NCBI RefSeq assembly: GCF_023078275.1
Contig: NC_062982.1
Location: 6,274,501-6,338,500, forward strand
Length of the DNA: 64,000 bases
From: Leguminivora glycinivorella
Taxonomy: Eukaryota; Arthropoda; Insecta; Lepidoptera; Tortricidae
Reading direction: 5' to 3'
The position numbers and the translations under genes are program-made. Shown piece after piece: positions 22,047-31,265 of the stretch. The notes below the pieces were generated by a model. The model saw only the letters and a program-made list of their open reading frames with translations, was not told the DNA's origin and did not search any database. How positions within the stretch are numbered: position 1 is the first letter of the stretch; the number at the start of each line of letters is the position of its first letter.

Positions 22047-22566
22047 GTAGTTCCAGTTCATATCTTCCGGCTCCATCATCAGACCTTGAAACCTAATCGT
22101 AGTCAAAGTTCATTACAAGACTTTTCTAAGAAACCCAAAAACTACTATGATACGATGTTCTATCATGTAGTTCCAGTTCATATCTTCCGGCTCCATCATC
22201 AGACCTTGAAACCTAATCGTTGTCAAAGTTCATTACAAGACTTTTCTAAGAAACGCAAAAACAGCTATGATACGATGTTACATCATGTAGTTCCAGTTCA
22301 TATCTTCCGGCTTCATCATCAGACCTTGAAACCTTATCGTAGACAAAGTTCATTTCAAGACTTTTCTAAGAAACCCAAAAACTGCTATGATACGATGTTC
22401 CATCATGTAGTTCCAGTTCATATCTTCCGGCTCCATCATCAGACCTTGAAACCTAATCGTAGTCAAAGTTCATTACAAGACTTTTCTAAGAAACCCAAAA
22501 ACAGCTATGATACGATGTTCCATCATGTAGTTCCAGTTCATATCTTCCGGCTCCATCATCAGATCA
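22047..22566 (+). repeat. Minisatellite 2, 120-bp unit, 4.3 copies
   Basis: GTAGTTCCAGTTCATATC recurs at 22047, 22167, 22287, 22407 and 22527, an exact 120-bp period. Units also share ATCATCAGACCTTGAAACC and AAGACTTTTCTAAGAAACCC. The last unit is cut after CATCATCAG. It starts directly after minisatellite 1 with no spacer. Confidence 0.95.
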
Positions 22567-22710
22567 GTTCAACAGTACCATATTATTGTACTGTCATCAG
22601 AACTACATACAGCTGCCAATTATCATTACGCTACGATCCTTGGAAGATGGTTAAATTAGCCTCCGTAGATTCCATTACATAGTTAGTTACATACACGACG
22701 ACCTAATAAA

Positions 22711-22832
22711 AGCGCGTTAATATTAATATTAGCGCCATCTAGCTGAGCCCTTCTTCTGTGTGGTACTGAGGTAAGTACGTTTTATTCTTAGACTTTATCT
22801 GTCTATACGGAGTTATATATGTCTTTGACTAG
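22711..22832 (+). repeat. Family Z 3' fragment
   Basis: AAGCGCGTTAATATTAATAT, CTGAGGTAAGTACG, then TCTTAGACTTTATCTGTCTA and TACGGAGTTATATATGTC. It corresponds to the last 120 bp of Z at 25090-25213. Confidence 0.65.
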
Positions 22833-23089
22833 AAGTATAGGTACTCTAATGAGTATTATTGTATTTAGCGCCGTCTCTCGGCAAAATTTACTAAGTAATT
22901 TACGCGACTTGAGACTTGTGCGAACCTTTAGGCATGGAAAGTCACATGAAAAGTTGTCGAAACTAATAATAGATGGCGCTGCATTTAAATTTCTTGACTG
23001 ATAACTCTAATACTAAATTGAATATACTCTAAGGTAGAGCAGAGTCTAATACCTCCGCTTTACAAAAGACCGCAATCAAGTAGCACTAG

Positions 23090-23352
23090 ACTTTACTCAT
23101 TGTTGTGTTCCTGCCGGTGAGTAAGGCAGCCAGAGCTCAACGAGGGTGCGGTACTCCTTCCTTCCTTCCCCCTCCTTCCTTCGGTCCTTTGAGTCGTCGG
23201 CACCCAGGCCCCTTCTAAGTTTGTACAAGTTTCTAATGAGTCGAGTCGGCAACGCACATGTGCCACTCCTTGAGTGGCAGGCGTCCATATGTAACAGTCA
23301 CCGCTTTCCATCAGGCGGACCGTATGCATGTTTGCCACCTACGTGGTACAAA
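23090..23352 (+). repeat. Lepidopteran-type interspersed repeat
   Basis: The GC-richer segment ends with GTCGGCAACGCACATGTGCC, TTGAGTGGCAGGCGTCCATA and ACCGCTTTCCATCAGGCGG before an A run. This style (a 3' A run, ambiguous open frames on both strands) fits a SINE or LINE 3' end known in moths; I recognise the style, not a named family. Frames here are not genes. Confidence 0.45.
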
Positions 23353-23359
23353 AAAAAAC

Positions 23360-23480
23360 TCTCGACGAATTCACCTTAAACATTAAAACCTAAATCAAAA
23401 TCGATTGATTCGTTCGGGAGCTATAATGCCAGACAGACATGTCAAGCGTCAAACCTATTATTATTATAATATTTTTGCGT
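23360..23480 (+). repeat. Family F-like fragment
   Basis: CTCTCGACGAATTCACCTTA, AAATCGATTGATTCGTTCGG and GAGCTATAATGCCAGACAGA match the middle of F in diverged form. The same F-then-G arrangement recurs at 52560-52855. Confidence 0.5.
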
Positions 23481-23524
23481 TGGTGGTTAAAAACAAGAAA
23501 CCTCCTTCAAAACTATAATAAAAC

Positions 23525-24466
23525 ACAACTTTCTATGAAAATCGGTAAAGTGCGAGTCGGATTTCGACATATCCATACAAAAAGGTCATGAGCGCCTGAC
23601 GACATGTGATGGCAACGTGTACACTAGATTTGTACTTTAAAGATTTTGCGTATATTTTGGAAACTATAAGAGATAGAGCAAATAGACTTCAGATTTTGGT
23701 TGTCGGTGGCACAATTTTTTTGTTTTCGTATATATACACCATTTTTTTGACCTATTAGGGCAATATTATGGTCAGTGCAGTTCTAAACAGTCGTAAGCGC
23801 CTCTTTTTTAGTAGGAACTTAAGTCATTTTGGCAAATGCTTAAAATTTTTAACAATTTCTAAACAGAAATGAATTTCTTTCTACCTGTCCATGGCGCTCA
23901 CAAAATTTCAAAACATTTAGTAAGTACTTGCAGCGGCAGTGAGTGAAAAATCTCAATTTGAGTTTTATTCTCTTAACTCCGACTTACGCTTGACTGTAGA
24001 TTTCTAATAGGTTTTCCTGTAATCTACAGGTAGAGAGCTATCTCGTGTATTTTTTTGAAAATTTTACGCTAAGTAGTTTCGGAGATAAGGGGGGGGGAAT
24101 GGTCATTTTTTGCTTATTTTCTTAAATTACTTCTAAATTACCAAAATAAAAACTATAAAAAAAATATATTTGAGATGCTTATAAAATGCTCTTTCATTTG
24201 ATATGTAGCACATTATAGTTCTAATAACTTTGATTTTTAATTTTCAATTTTACCCCCCAAAAGTGGCCCCTATGATTAAATTTCGTTTAATTTCATTTAA
24301 TTATATTACATGTCTATCTTTGGGCCACTTGTTTACATACGTGTGCCAAATTTCAAGTAAATCGGTCTAGTAGTTTCGGAGAAATCGGCTGTGACAGAGG
24401 GACAGACAGACACGCGAGTGATCCTATAAGGGTTCCGTTTTTCCTCTTTGAGGTACGGAACCCTAA
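23525..24466 (+). mobile_element. Family G element, long copy
   Basis: It begins ACAACTTTCTATGAAAATCG, AAGTGCGAGTCGGATTTCG and ends GAGGGACAGACAGACACG, AGGGTTCCGTTTTTCC, GAGGTACGGAACCCTAAAAA. Like family Q it has a GGGTTCCGT/ACGGAACCC inverted pair and a GACA tract by the 3' end. Fragments lie at 20694, 52742 and 57300. It has no coding frame and is non-autonomous. Confidence 0.65.
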
Positions 24467-24467
24467 A

Positions 24468-24560
24468 AATTGGCAAATAGACATTTAAAAAGGCGGCATT
24501 TTGTGAACATCAAAACAGTGGGCCTTCTGTACTTGTACTATTATATATTCTGTGATAATA
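24468..24560 (-). repeat. Family W fragment, minus
   Basis: Reverse complement gives TATCACAGAATATATAATAG, GTACAGAAGGCCCACTG and GATGTTCACAAAATGCCGCC, matching 51849-51915. It abuts the end of the G element. Confidence 0.6.
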
Positions 24561-24761
24561 CTCGATTCTCTTTGATTGTACTTAATACTGATTGTGTAAA
24601 AACAAGGAGGATTCTGTTAAGATCTATGAGAAGCAAGAAGTATTACCATGGTTACCTATTCATATTGGCTGTTGAACCGATTTGGATAAAATCTTGTATA
24701 AATTCGAGTACTTAGTTACCGTAATTAAAAACAACAATAGGAGATAGACCATTTTTAGGGA

Positions 24762-24860
24762 CCTCGAGTGCTATTGTGAGCTTCGATAAGTTCTTACTGG
24801 TTCGAATCCAGCTTTGGACACTTGGAGGCCTTGGTAATTTTTTCTTTGTACCTGTATGAC
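24762..24860 (+). repeat. tRNA-like repeat fragment (GGTTCGAATCC)
   Basis: TTACTGGTTCGAATCCAGC is an exact B-box, followed by CTTGGAGGCCTTGGTAATTT and TTTCTTTGTACC. A related segment without the B-box is at 55424-55470 (CTTGGAAGCCCTGTAAATTT). It is probably a SINE head. Confidence 0.4.
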
Positions 24861-24945
24861 ATTTATTTCAATTCAACTTACAAAATCATCCCTGTATAAA
24901 ACTAACTTCGTTGATATGTATCCACCGAATACATATCAGCCAAAG

Positions 24946-25213
24946 AGGATCAAGTATTATAATAGAGAGTTACTGTCAAAGTAAAATAATATATTATGTA
25001 ATCACAGTGCATAGACTGCCATCTCTCGTCATAAGTTTAAAACTTTTAAACCTCAGTTTTGACAATTTGGCCCATATGTTAGCTTGATATGTGTTAAAAT
25101 GTCAAATATTAATATTATCATCTAGCCGAGACACTAAACCTTTTTCTATATGGGTCTGAGGTACGTTTTTTTCTTGGACTGTAGCTGTCTATACGGAGTT
25201 ACATATGTCTTTG
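24946..25213 (+). mobile_element. Family Z element, full length with target duplication
   Basis: A 268-bp element runs from AGGATCAAGTATTATAATAG to ACGGAGTTACATATGTCTTTG. It is bounded by an exact 13-bp direct repeat, ATATCAGCCAAAG, at 24933-24945 and 25214-25226. It has no inverted ends, so a SINE-like or other retroposed origin is plausible. Partial copies are at 15669, 17505, 20056 and 22711. Confidence 0.8.
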
Positions 25214-25226
25214 ATATCAGCCAAAG

Positions 25227-25619
25227 GCGGATAACAGGACAAACTTCTTTCACGACGCTTTCCCGCCCACATATCGTATCGCAAGCTGAAAAGGGTACAT
25301 ATCAATTTTCCTCCCCCTACACACATGTCACGCAAGACGGGAAATTCCTAAAAATCCACGAATAGAAAGGGTGGTATCGCGAAGGCGGGGCTTAGATTTT
25401 TCTTGAGCCTATGCCACCCCCTTTCTAAGATATTGAGACGTTGGAATCTTTTACTAAGAATTCCATTTTGTTATTAGATCTAGACAAAGCTAAACTAGAA
25501 TGGCGTCTAGATGATTTGGATAAGGCGCGACATAATGACCTTGAATTAAATTCAATGTCTTTAACTGTAAATCTGGCTCGAATGTTAGTTTGTTACTTCT
25601 CATAAACCTCTTCATATTT
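25227..25619. other. Unclassified; one short open segment
   Basis: The frame 25429-25606 is open for 58 codons after the pyrimidine-rich CCACCCCCTTTCTAAG, a possible splice acceptor. It reads as a charged, leucine-rich helix-like peptide (LLLDLDKAKLEWRLDDLDKA). It has no AUG start and no good splice donor, so I do not call a gene. The rest is not recognised. Confidence 0.25.
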
Positions 25620-26115
25620 TAACACTCGGTTCTCGCGCTTTGTACATGAAGTTACATACAGGTCGAACGCGATTAATTAACATTATTGTACTTTTTTCCA
25701 ACGTTTTGGCCAGGTTGCAACGGCCATGGTCGCGGAAGACTGACGTCCCAGCAAAGTGTTACCGGAGATGTAAACAACACAAAATTACTCAATATTAGTT
25801 TATATAAATGTTCGGTGCCCGTGTGGTGCCGGGTTAAGAATTTCACCACCCCTTTCTTCCCGTGGGTGTCGTAGAAGACGACTGTGGGATATGGGTTAAA
25901 TTGTAGCGTAGGCGAGAGGCTCGCAACCTGTCACTGCAATGTCACAGTTTCGTTTTCTGTCAACCCCTTATTTGCCAAAAGTGGCACTGAAACTTCAGTA
26001 GTTTCATGTGCTCTGCCTACCCCTTCATGGGATACAGGCGTGATTGTATGTATGTATGTACGTATGTATGTATAAATATTCGGAGTAGACAAATAAATAT
26101 AATCTACCCGCTTTT
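25620..26115 (+). repeat. Family V repeat, split by element U
   Basis: CGCGCTTTGTACATGAAGTT, CGATTAATTAACATTATTG, ACGTTTTGGCCAGGTTGCAA and GTAAACAACACAAAATTAC match the reverse complement of 36085-36310. The V sequence resumes after U as AGTAGACAAATAAATATAAT at 26085, exactly continuing the 36-kb copy. Confidence 0.8.
25816..26070 (+). mobile_element. Element U, full-length SINE-like insertion
   Basis: A 255-bp element runs from TGCCCGTGTGGTGCCGGG to a (TGTA)n tail. It lies between TATAAATGTTCGG (25803-25815) and TATAAATATTCGG (26071-26083), a 13-bp duplication with one change. The 36.1-kb V copy shows the empty site. Its last 45 bp match the end of an RTE-like LINE at about 61755-61800. No open frame is conserved. 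It is interpreted as a non-autonomous retroposon using that LINE's tail. Confidence 0.85.
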
Positions 26116-26447
26116 AGTTAATGTTTATTCCACCGCACGACACACATATTTTGGCGAGGACGTGGAATTTCATCCACTCCTCTAGTTAAACCAATGTTTT
26201 TAAAGTACGCGATACTTAAAAATAATCGTAGTTACTGTGATTTGTTAAGACAATCTGTGGCAAGTACTTTTGAACATTTTTTGCACATTTCATCCACTAA
26301 CAAAAGTATGATGATATTTCATAGACAGATTACGAGCTTAACGCCCATGCCACAATTGAACCCATATTCCACAAACGACGTCTACGATACCCACGGTATG
26401 AAAGGTGGTGGTGAAATTCTTAATCCTTAACATACAGGCAATAAATA

Positions 26448-26678
26448 GAATAGTTAAGATACATCGGGACAAATCCCGACTGGGGGGGCATTGTAACTGA
26501 TCCATTTTTTCCATTATTAGTTCCACTATTAACTTGAGTTCCACATGTATAAACTAAACACGCGTGCCGTGTATAACCGGTGGACACTCTATTTAATAAT
26601 GGAAACATTGTCAAACATGGAAAAAATGGATCAGTTGCAATTGCCCCCCAGTCGAAATTGTCTTTCAGTACCTTATAT
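26448..26678. mobile_element. MITE, second copy (same family as 5646)
   Basis: The left end (GACAAATCCCGACTGGGGGG, AACTGATCCATTTTTT) and the right end (AAAAAATGGATCAGTTGCA, ATTGCCCCCCAGTCG) are inverted arms of about 50 bp. There is no insertion. It has no coding capacity. Confidence 0.75.
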
Positions 26679-27452
26679 ATAAAATGAAAGAAAGAAGAAA
26701 GAAAAGACGTTTATTAGCACAACATATTTATACTAGATTGTACATAATAGTGGATTGCGCTAAAAGGTCATTACTCAGCTGGGTGTCTCGGCGTGAGCCA
26801 CATGGCCCGCTCCGCGACGCTGATTTTCAGTAAGGACCAGGAGTTGGACTAGGTGGCACTCAGTAAATGGACTATATGTATACAAATTGTTAATGAAAAC
26901 TAAATACTAAATAAAACAAAGTGCATAGTTAGCTTAAAATCGCGTTTATCTCCGCTTGCACACGGTTCACAAGTATGGCTGGCCCTTGACCCCCGATCCC
27001 ACCTCATTAGGCGTATCGCATGCAATGGGTGTTAGCACGAAATAATTTATCAACAATACTCTACAATCTTACCAAATATCTTTGAAGCACAGTAAAATAA
27101 TGATAAACAGTATAATGTAATTTTCTTGAATTAAAAATACAACCGTACTTGTGGATAAATATCATACAGTCTTTCTCGTCACGGAACAATGTCGTTCCGG
27201 GCCTTTAGGAGAAATTGTGAGGAGCCGAAGCGGAAACGTAAACACCCTGTTAGTATTGGAATGTAAGGGATACACCGAACGAATTGCCCGTACCTGTTTC
27301 ACAAGACACACGCAACGGCGTCAGTGTCAAAATTGATGTGTATATTTGAAGGAATATATAAGGACTATGCTTGCTAAGTTAAAAATACTAGGTACCCTTT
27401 CATGCACCGTACGTACAATAGCGCAAATGTAAAGCCTGACCTGAAAGAAATA
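26679..27452. other. Unclassified, with LINE-like tail at the left edge
   Basis: At 26683-26730 a GAAAGAAAGAAGAAAG run is followed by ACGTTTATTAGCACAAC, resembling a minus-strand LINE 3' end. The remainder has no recognised gene or repeat. Confidence 0.35.
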
Positions 27453-27815
27453 TATGACTATTGTCAGGAGGGCGCTGTTATTCTGATGTATGGGGTGATA
27501 GTTCAGTTTAGTATGAAGATAACCTAAACACAAAATTAAAATTTTGAAAATACCCCCGACCACGACATAGTAGACCGATTTTCATGAAACATGGCTAAGA
27601 ACACTCCCGACTAACTCCGCTTTCAGACAAAAAAAAACTAAATCTAAATCGGTTCATCCGTTCGGGAGCTACGATGCCACAGACAGACACAAACACAGAC
27701 AGACAAAGAGACACAGACAGACACGTCAAACTTATAACACCCCGTCGGTTTTGCGTCGGTTAAAAATAGTTCTAATGAAATTCCGCAACATGGTCATATA
27801 TTTCTGTCAGGCTTT
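27453..27815 (+). repeat. Family Y repeat, interrupted by F
   Basis: The left part is TGACTATTGTCAGGAGGGCG to GTATGAAGATA and the right part is ATAGTTCTAATGAAATTCCG. In the copy at 113-236 these parts are contiguous. Confidence 0.75.
27521..27766 (+). mobile_element. Family F element in family Y
   Basis: It starts AACCTAAACACAAAATTAAA, then ACCCCCGACCACGACATAG, and ends CGTCGGTTTTGCGTCGGTT. A GACA tract is central. The end near 27760 is one of the less conserved F termini (GTCGGTT instead of GTCGGGGGTT). Confidence 0.8.
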
Positions 27816-28284
27816 AACCAAATAGAAAAATATCTCCCTTACAATATCCAACCATGATAACTTGATAAATGATAAAGTTAATCATTAAGTCAATAAGTGT
27901 GACTTATAAATCTTTGTCACTATATAAAAAAATCTCATCCCGTATTTTCTAGATGCAAAGTTAAAATACTGCTCATACATTCACTGTAACAATAAGCAAT
28001 CTAACCAAATATCTCTCGCACAATACCCACCCACGATAGCTATCGTTAACACGATAATAAATAATAATTCCCATTTCTCATACAAATCACGGTTGGGCGC
28101 GGTGAAATATACCCACGCTGCTTAGGTGATAATTGACTAACGCTGTGTCTCCTAGTGGTTTACTGTATATAAATGAGTATTTTAGAATCGTTACGTAATA
28201 GTGCATTACGAGACAAGTGCGGAAAAGAAAATTTCGAAACTATACTAGCGATAAATTAAAACTCGCCTGTTAATAATAACGTAA
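27816..28284. other. No recognised feature
   Basis: AT-rich, unclassified. Confidence 0.45.
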
Positions 28285-28503
28285 TCACAAAATTAAAACT
28301 TTGAAATAACCCCCGACCGCGACATAGTGGACCGATTTTCATGAAACATGGCTAAGAACACTCCCGACTAACAAAAAAAAAACTAAATCGATCGGGCTAC
28401 GATGCCACACACACAGACAGACAAAGAGACAGACAGACGGATAGACAGACACACAAGTCAAACTTATAACACCCCGTCGTTTATACGTCGGGGGTTAAAA
28501 ATT
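28285..28503 (+). mobile_element. Family F element, shorter copy
   Basis: ATCACAAAATTAAAACTTTG, ACCCCCGACCGCGACATAG, then a compressed GACA tract and GTCGGGGGTTAAAAATT. It lacks part of the conserved middle (the AATCGGTTCATCCGTT segment is reduced). Confidence 0.78.
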
Positions 28504-28631
28504 ATGAGGACCCAAACACAACCCAATCTGCCCAGCTCACCAAACTGCGCTACTCAGTGTGGTCCTCACGCCCGGCCTCTCGATCCTCACCCGATACGAA
28601 GTCACGAGGTACTCCGCGGGTACTCACGAGG

Positions 28632-28718
28632 CACTCCTGCGGTACTCGTGGTTCTCACTGGGTGCTTGAGGCGACAGCGATGGAGATAGTGCATGCTCCC
28701 AATTTCAGGGTACCTAGC
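28632..28718 (+). repeat. 87-bp direct repeat, left copy
   Basis: ACTCCTGCGGTACTCGTGGT, GAGGCGACAGCGATGGAGAT and TGCATGCTCCCAATTTCAGG recur at 29330-29415 with two or three changes, 698 bp away. It is too long for a usual target duplication, so a local duplication or recombination product is likely. Confidence 0.85.
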
Positions 28719-28749
28719 CGACGCCACAATAGCTTAGCGTACTTTTTTT

Positions 28750-29087
28750 AATTATAAATGAGCTTGGGCTAGCCAAAGGCAAAGACGTGGCCTACGATGG
28801 ACTGGAGATTGGTGAGCTCTCCCTATCGCTCGTGGGCATTTTCGCGGGAATAATCACCAAAAATATTTCTTCTAAGGTAGTAGGTAAGTTTTATATTCTT
28901 CCTACTCAGATTCACGAGCTCTTTCGCCTACCACAGGCCTGTGGGATCGGGGTCGGGGTGACCCGAAATCGCGGGTCCTACTAGATTAATTTAGTTTTAG
29001 TTTTATTAATTTTAATTTAATTTAGTTAATTTATTATGTTAATATTAGTAATAATCTATGGAATGTATTTCCGGCAATAAGTAATTT
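28750..29087. repeat. Repeat-derived segment between the direct repeats
   Basis: ATTATAAATGAGCTTGGGCT and GGCAAAGACGTGGCCTACGA resemble 39925-39990, a poly(A/T)-linked repeat end. The frame at 28787-28984 lacks a start context and domain. The AT-rich 28985-29087 leads into the pentanucleotide array. Confidence 0.45.
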
Positions 29088-29293
29088 CATTTCATTTCAT
29101 TTCATTTCATTTCATTTCATTTCATTTTCATTTCATTTCATTTTCATTTTCATTTCATTTCATTTTCGATTCATTTCATTTTCATTTCATTTCATTTCAT
29201 TTTCATTTCATTTCATTTCATTTCATTTCATTTCATTTCATTTCATTTCATTTTCATTTCATTTCATTTCATTTTCATTTCATTTCATTTCGA
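29088..29293 (+). repeat. (TTTCA)n pentanucleotide array
   Basis: About 206 bp of TTTCA units with interspersed TTTTCA hexamers and a few point changes (CGATTCA, CGATC at the end). The element ends preceding it suggest it grew from a LINE or SINE 3' tail; a short version of the same tail is at 10660. Confidence 0.95.
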
Positions 29294-29329
29294 TCTAGGA
29301 CAAAAATAAATAAGACCATAATTTTTGGT

Positions 29330-29415
29330 ACTCCTGCGGTACTAGTGGTTCTCACTGGGTGCTTGAGGCGACAGCGATGGAGATAGTGCATGCTCCCAAT
29401 TTTAGGGTACCTAGC
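29330..29415 (+). repeat. 87-bp direct repeat, right copy
   Basis: It pairs with 28632-28718. It ends at TACCTAGC, directly before the SINE-A copy. Confidence 0.85.
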
Positions 29416-29417
29416 AA

Positions 29418-29678
29418 ACGCCTAGCTGTGGCCTAGCGGTAAGAGCATGCGACTTTCAATCCGGAACGCGGGTTCGAACCCCGGCGGCAATGAGTTTTTC
29501 GGAACTTATGTGCGAAATGTCATTGCCGCCAGTCGCTTTTCGGTGAAGGGAAACATCGTGAGGAAACCGGACTAATTCCAACAAGGCCTAGTCTTCCTTT
29601 CGAGCTAGAAGGTGATTTATGGCAGTCGCTTTCGTAAAACTAGTGTCTCACGAGCCGGGATAACGCAAGGAGGATGGT
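29418..29678 (+). mobile_element. SINE-A, near full-length, diverged
   Basis: The A-box region TGGCCTAGCGGTAAGAGCAT and B-box GGTTCGAACCCCGGCGG are preserved. The body has deletions (between CTAGTGTCT and ACGAGCCGGG) and a changed CTTTCGAGCTAGAAGG stretch. The 3' end AACGCAAGGAGGATGGTGA is intact. Confidence 0.85.
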
Positions 29679-30136
29679 GACAGATACCTCTCCTCGCTCT
29701 TCTGTAGTAGCACAGTATAATAAAGAGTACTATCGTACAGTATGGTCACTCCCGCTCCCCGCTGAAAGCGCCTACCCCCTCTCGGTTACCCCACAGTTAC
29801 CGCCTGTCAAAAACAGTCGACCTGTCATATCTCACTCATACAAGCATGGTACGTGTTCACATACATGAGCTTAGTATGTGTGCTAGGAACGCCTCTTTCA
29901 TATATTTGATCGCCAGTGTCCGAGGTGTGGTATTAGCGAGCGAAAGAGCCAGACTGCGGTATGATCGCCACGTAGCGTCAACGATTGACGCTTTGGCTAG
30001 TCTGGACGCTCTCGAAACGCTAATTTTGGAATGTTTGAGATGCATTTTGTGAGCTTTAGAGCTATTTATGTTCGGCTTTGTTAGCTGGATACTGATGTAT
30101 TTCAAGTGAGCACAATGCATTTGTAATTTTAGGATT
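29679..30136. other. No recognised feature
   Basis: Overlapping short frames at 29846-30120 on both strands show no domains. It is unclassified. Confidence 0.4.
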
Positions 30137-30270
30137 CATTAGATTTATATTGACCAGGATATAGACCGTGATTACTTTTTTCCGCGATGCATGCAACTGC
30201 GTCGAAATATTGGGAGCTCGACAAAAATCAAAAAGGTAATCACGGTCAATTTATTAAGTCTAATGAAAAT
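30137..30270. repeat. Foldback repeat with AACTGCGTCGAAATATT core
   Basis: ATTAGATTTATATTGACC and GTGATTACTTTTTT at the left pair with AAAAAGGTAATCACGGTCAA and TTAAGTCTAAT at the right, imperfectly. The core TGCGTCGAAATATTGGGAG reads like a common insect repeat motif. A GTAAGT at 30355 ends a 60-codon frame that starts at 30187, but the frame is repeat-derived. Confidence 0.45.
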
Positions 30271-30504
30271 AACCGTGAATCATTCAAAACTCTTATTAGG
30301 ATTCGTCAAACATTTGCACTAGATACAATAGTTATGGATCGATTTTATTGGGCGGTAAGTCTTGAGTGATTTTCTAACTATTGCATAATACATTGTGTGA
30401 GGTGTGTGAGTCATTAAAGTTTGCGAAAATAATGTATTGGTTAAAGTTAGATTAGCTTAAAAACAATGACTGTGACTATGATTGTAACAAGTTAAAAGTA
30501 TCTG

Positions 30505-30600
30505 CAGTGCCCGACAGTGACCCAGTAGACGACACTTTCAATCTCAAGTCCTTGTCCGTAAATGTGACAGAAGTGTGTCATTTATTGGTAATCAGCGTGT
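30505..30600 (+). repeat. Small family K repeat
   Basis: CAGTGCCCGACAGTGACCCA, GTAGACGACACTTTCAATCT and TAAATGTGACAGAAGTG recur at 59470-59560 (plus) and, reverse-complemented, at 62124-62217. It is short, and its boundaries are not clear. Confidence 0.5.
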
Positions 30601-30689
30601 CGACTGTAGAACACTGGATTCTTTTATTTTAATGAAATTCGAAATCGTAAAATAATAGAACACAATAGAATGGATATTACTTTTTTTTT

Positions 30690-30885
30690 CGCAAGTAGGT
30701 GAGTGTGTGTGTCTGTTTGTTTGTCCGTCTTTCACGGCATAATGATGGAGAGTGACATAGGCTACTTTTTGTCACTTTATACTTAACCCCCCACTTCCCT
30801 AAAATGAGTGGTGGAAATTTGTATGGAGTACTCCACAATTTTTGAATTTATCAATGCTAGCGAAGCCGCGGACAAAATGTAGTTG
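30690..30885 (+). repeat. Family R repeat, second copy
   Basis: GTGTGTCTGTTTGTTTGTCC, GTCTTTCACGG, GATGGAGAGTGACATAGGCT and GCTAGCGAAGCCGCGGACAA match 3165-3335, with extra sequence (CCCCCCACTTCCC region) before the 3' end. Confidence 0.6.
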
Positions 30886-31265
30886 TTCTATAAAAGTAAC
30901 TACTATGTTCAAAATAAATATTATGCCAATATTATACAATTAGCAATTCCGCCCGGGGTTTCCAAACATTTCTGAAAGCGATAGCTCTTTGAACGATAGA
31001 GATAGATAACAACCATTTCTAGCCACCCTGTACAGTTTGAATTTTAACTCAAAATAACCTTTGCAAGTTAGCAGCTGCTTGTCAGTCAATTTAATTATTC
31101 TATTGTCATTAAACTGATCTCAGATAAATGACAAACCGGTTATCTGAACCGCTACTTACCAACGAGTTTTGACGCTTTAGATTACATACTCATTGATGGA
31201 GATAGCGAACAGCACCTCATAATAGAACCAATTACATACATACATTTCTCGTGGCGTTTACGATA
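30886..31265. other. No recognised feature
   Basis: Unclassified. Confidence 0.4.

Larger units (their letters stand above)
21399..22682 (+). other. 427-codon open frame across two minisatellites
   Basis: An uninterrupted frame runs from 21399 to a stop at 22682. It has no AUG at its 5' end (the first codon is TTG; the first ATG is at 21522). The product would be a 34-residue repeat about five times (LSQLILNTMLIFLLCGGLRP type) followed by a 40-residue repeat four times plus part of a fifth (VVPVHIFRLHHQTLKP type). It stays open because most units are 102 or 120 bp, multiples of three, and the 100- and 104-bp units compensate each other. No known domain, signal peptide or splice context is seen. 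It is most likely non-coding. Confidence 0.3.

Noticed and set aside
21519..22566. CRISPR array
   Set aside because: Repeats are contiguous 102-120 bp units without unique spacers, and the DNA is eukaryotic.
23093..23379. Open frames on both strands near 23.1-23.4 kb
   Set aside because: They fall in a dispersed repeat of SINE or LINE 3'-end type; neither frame has a domain.
30187..30360. 60-codon frame ending at a GTAAGT as a host exon
   Set aside because: The first half lies in a foldback repeat with a common insect motif, so the splice-like signal is probably chance.
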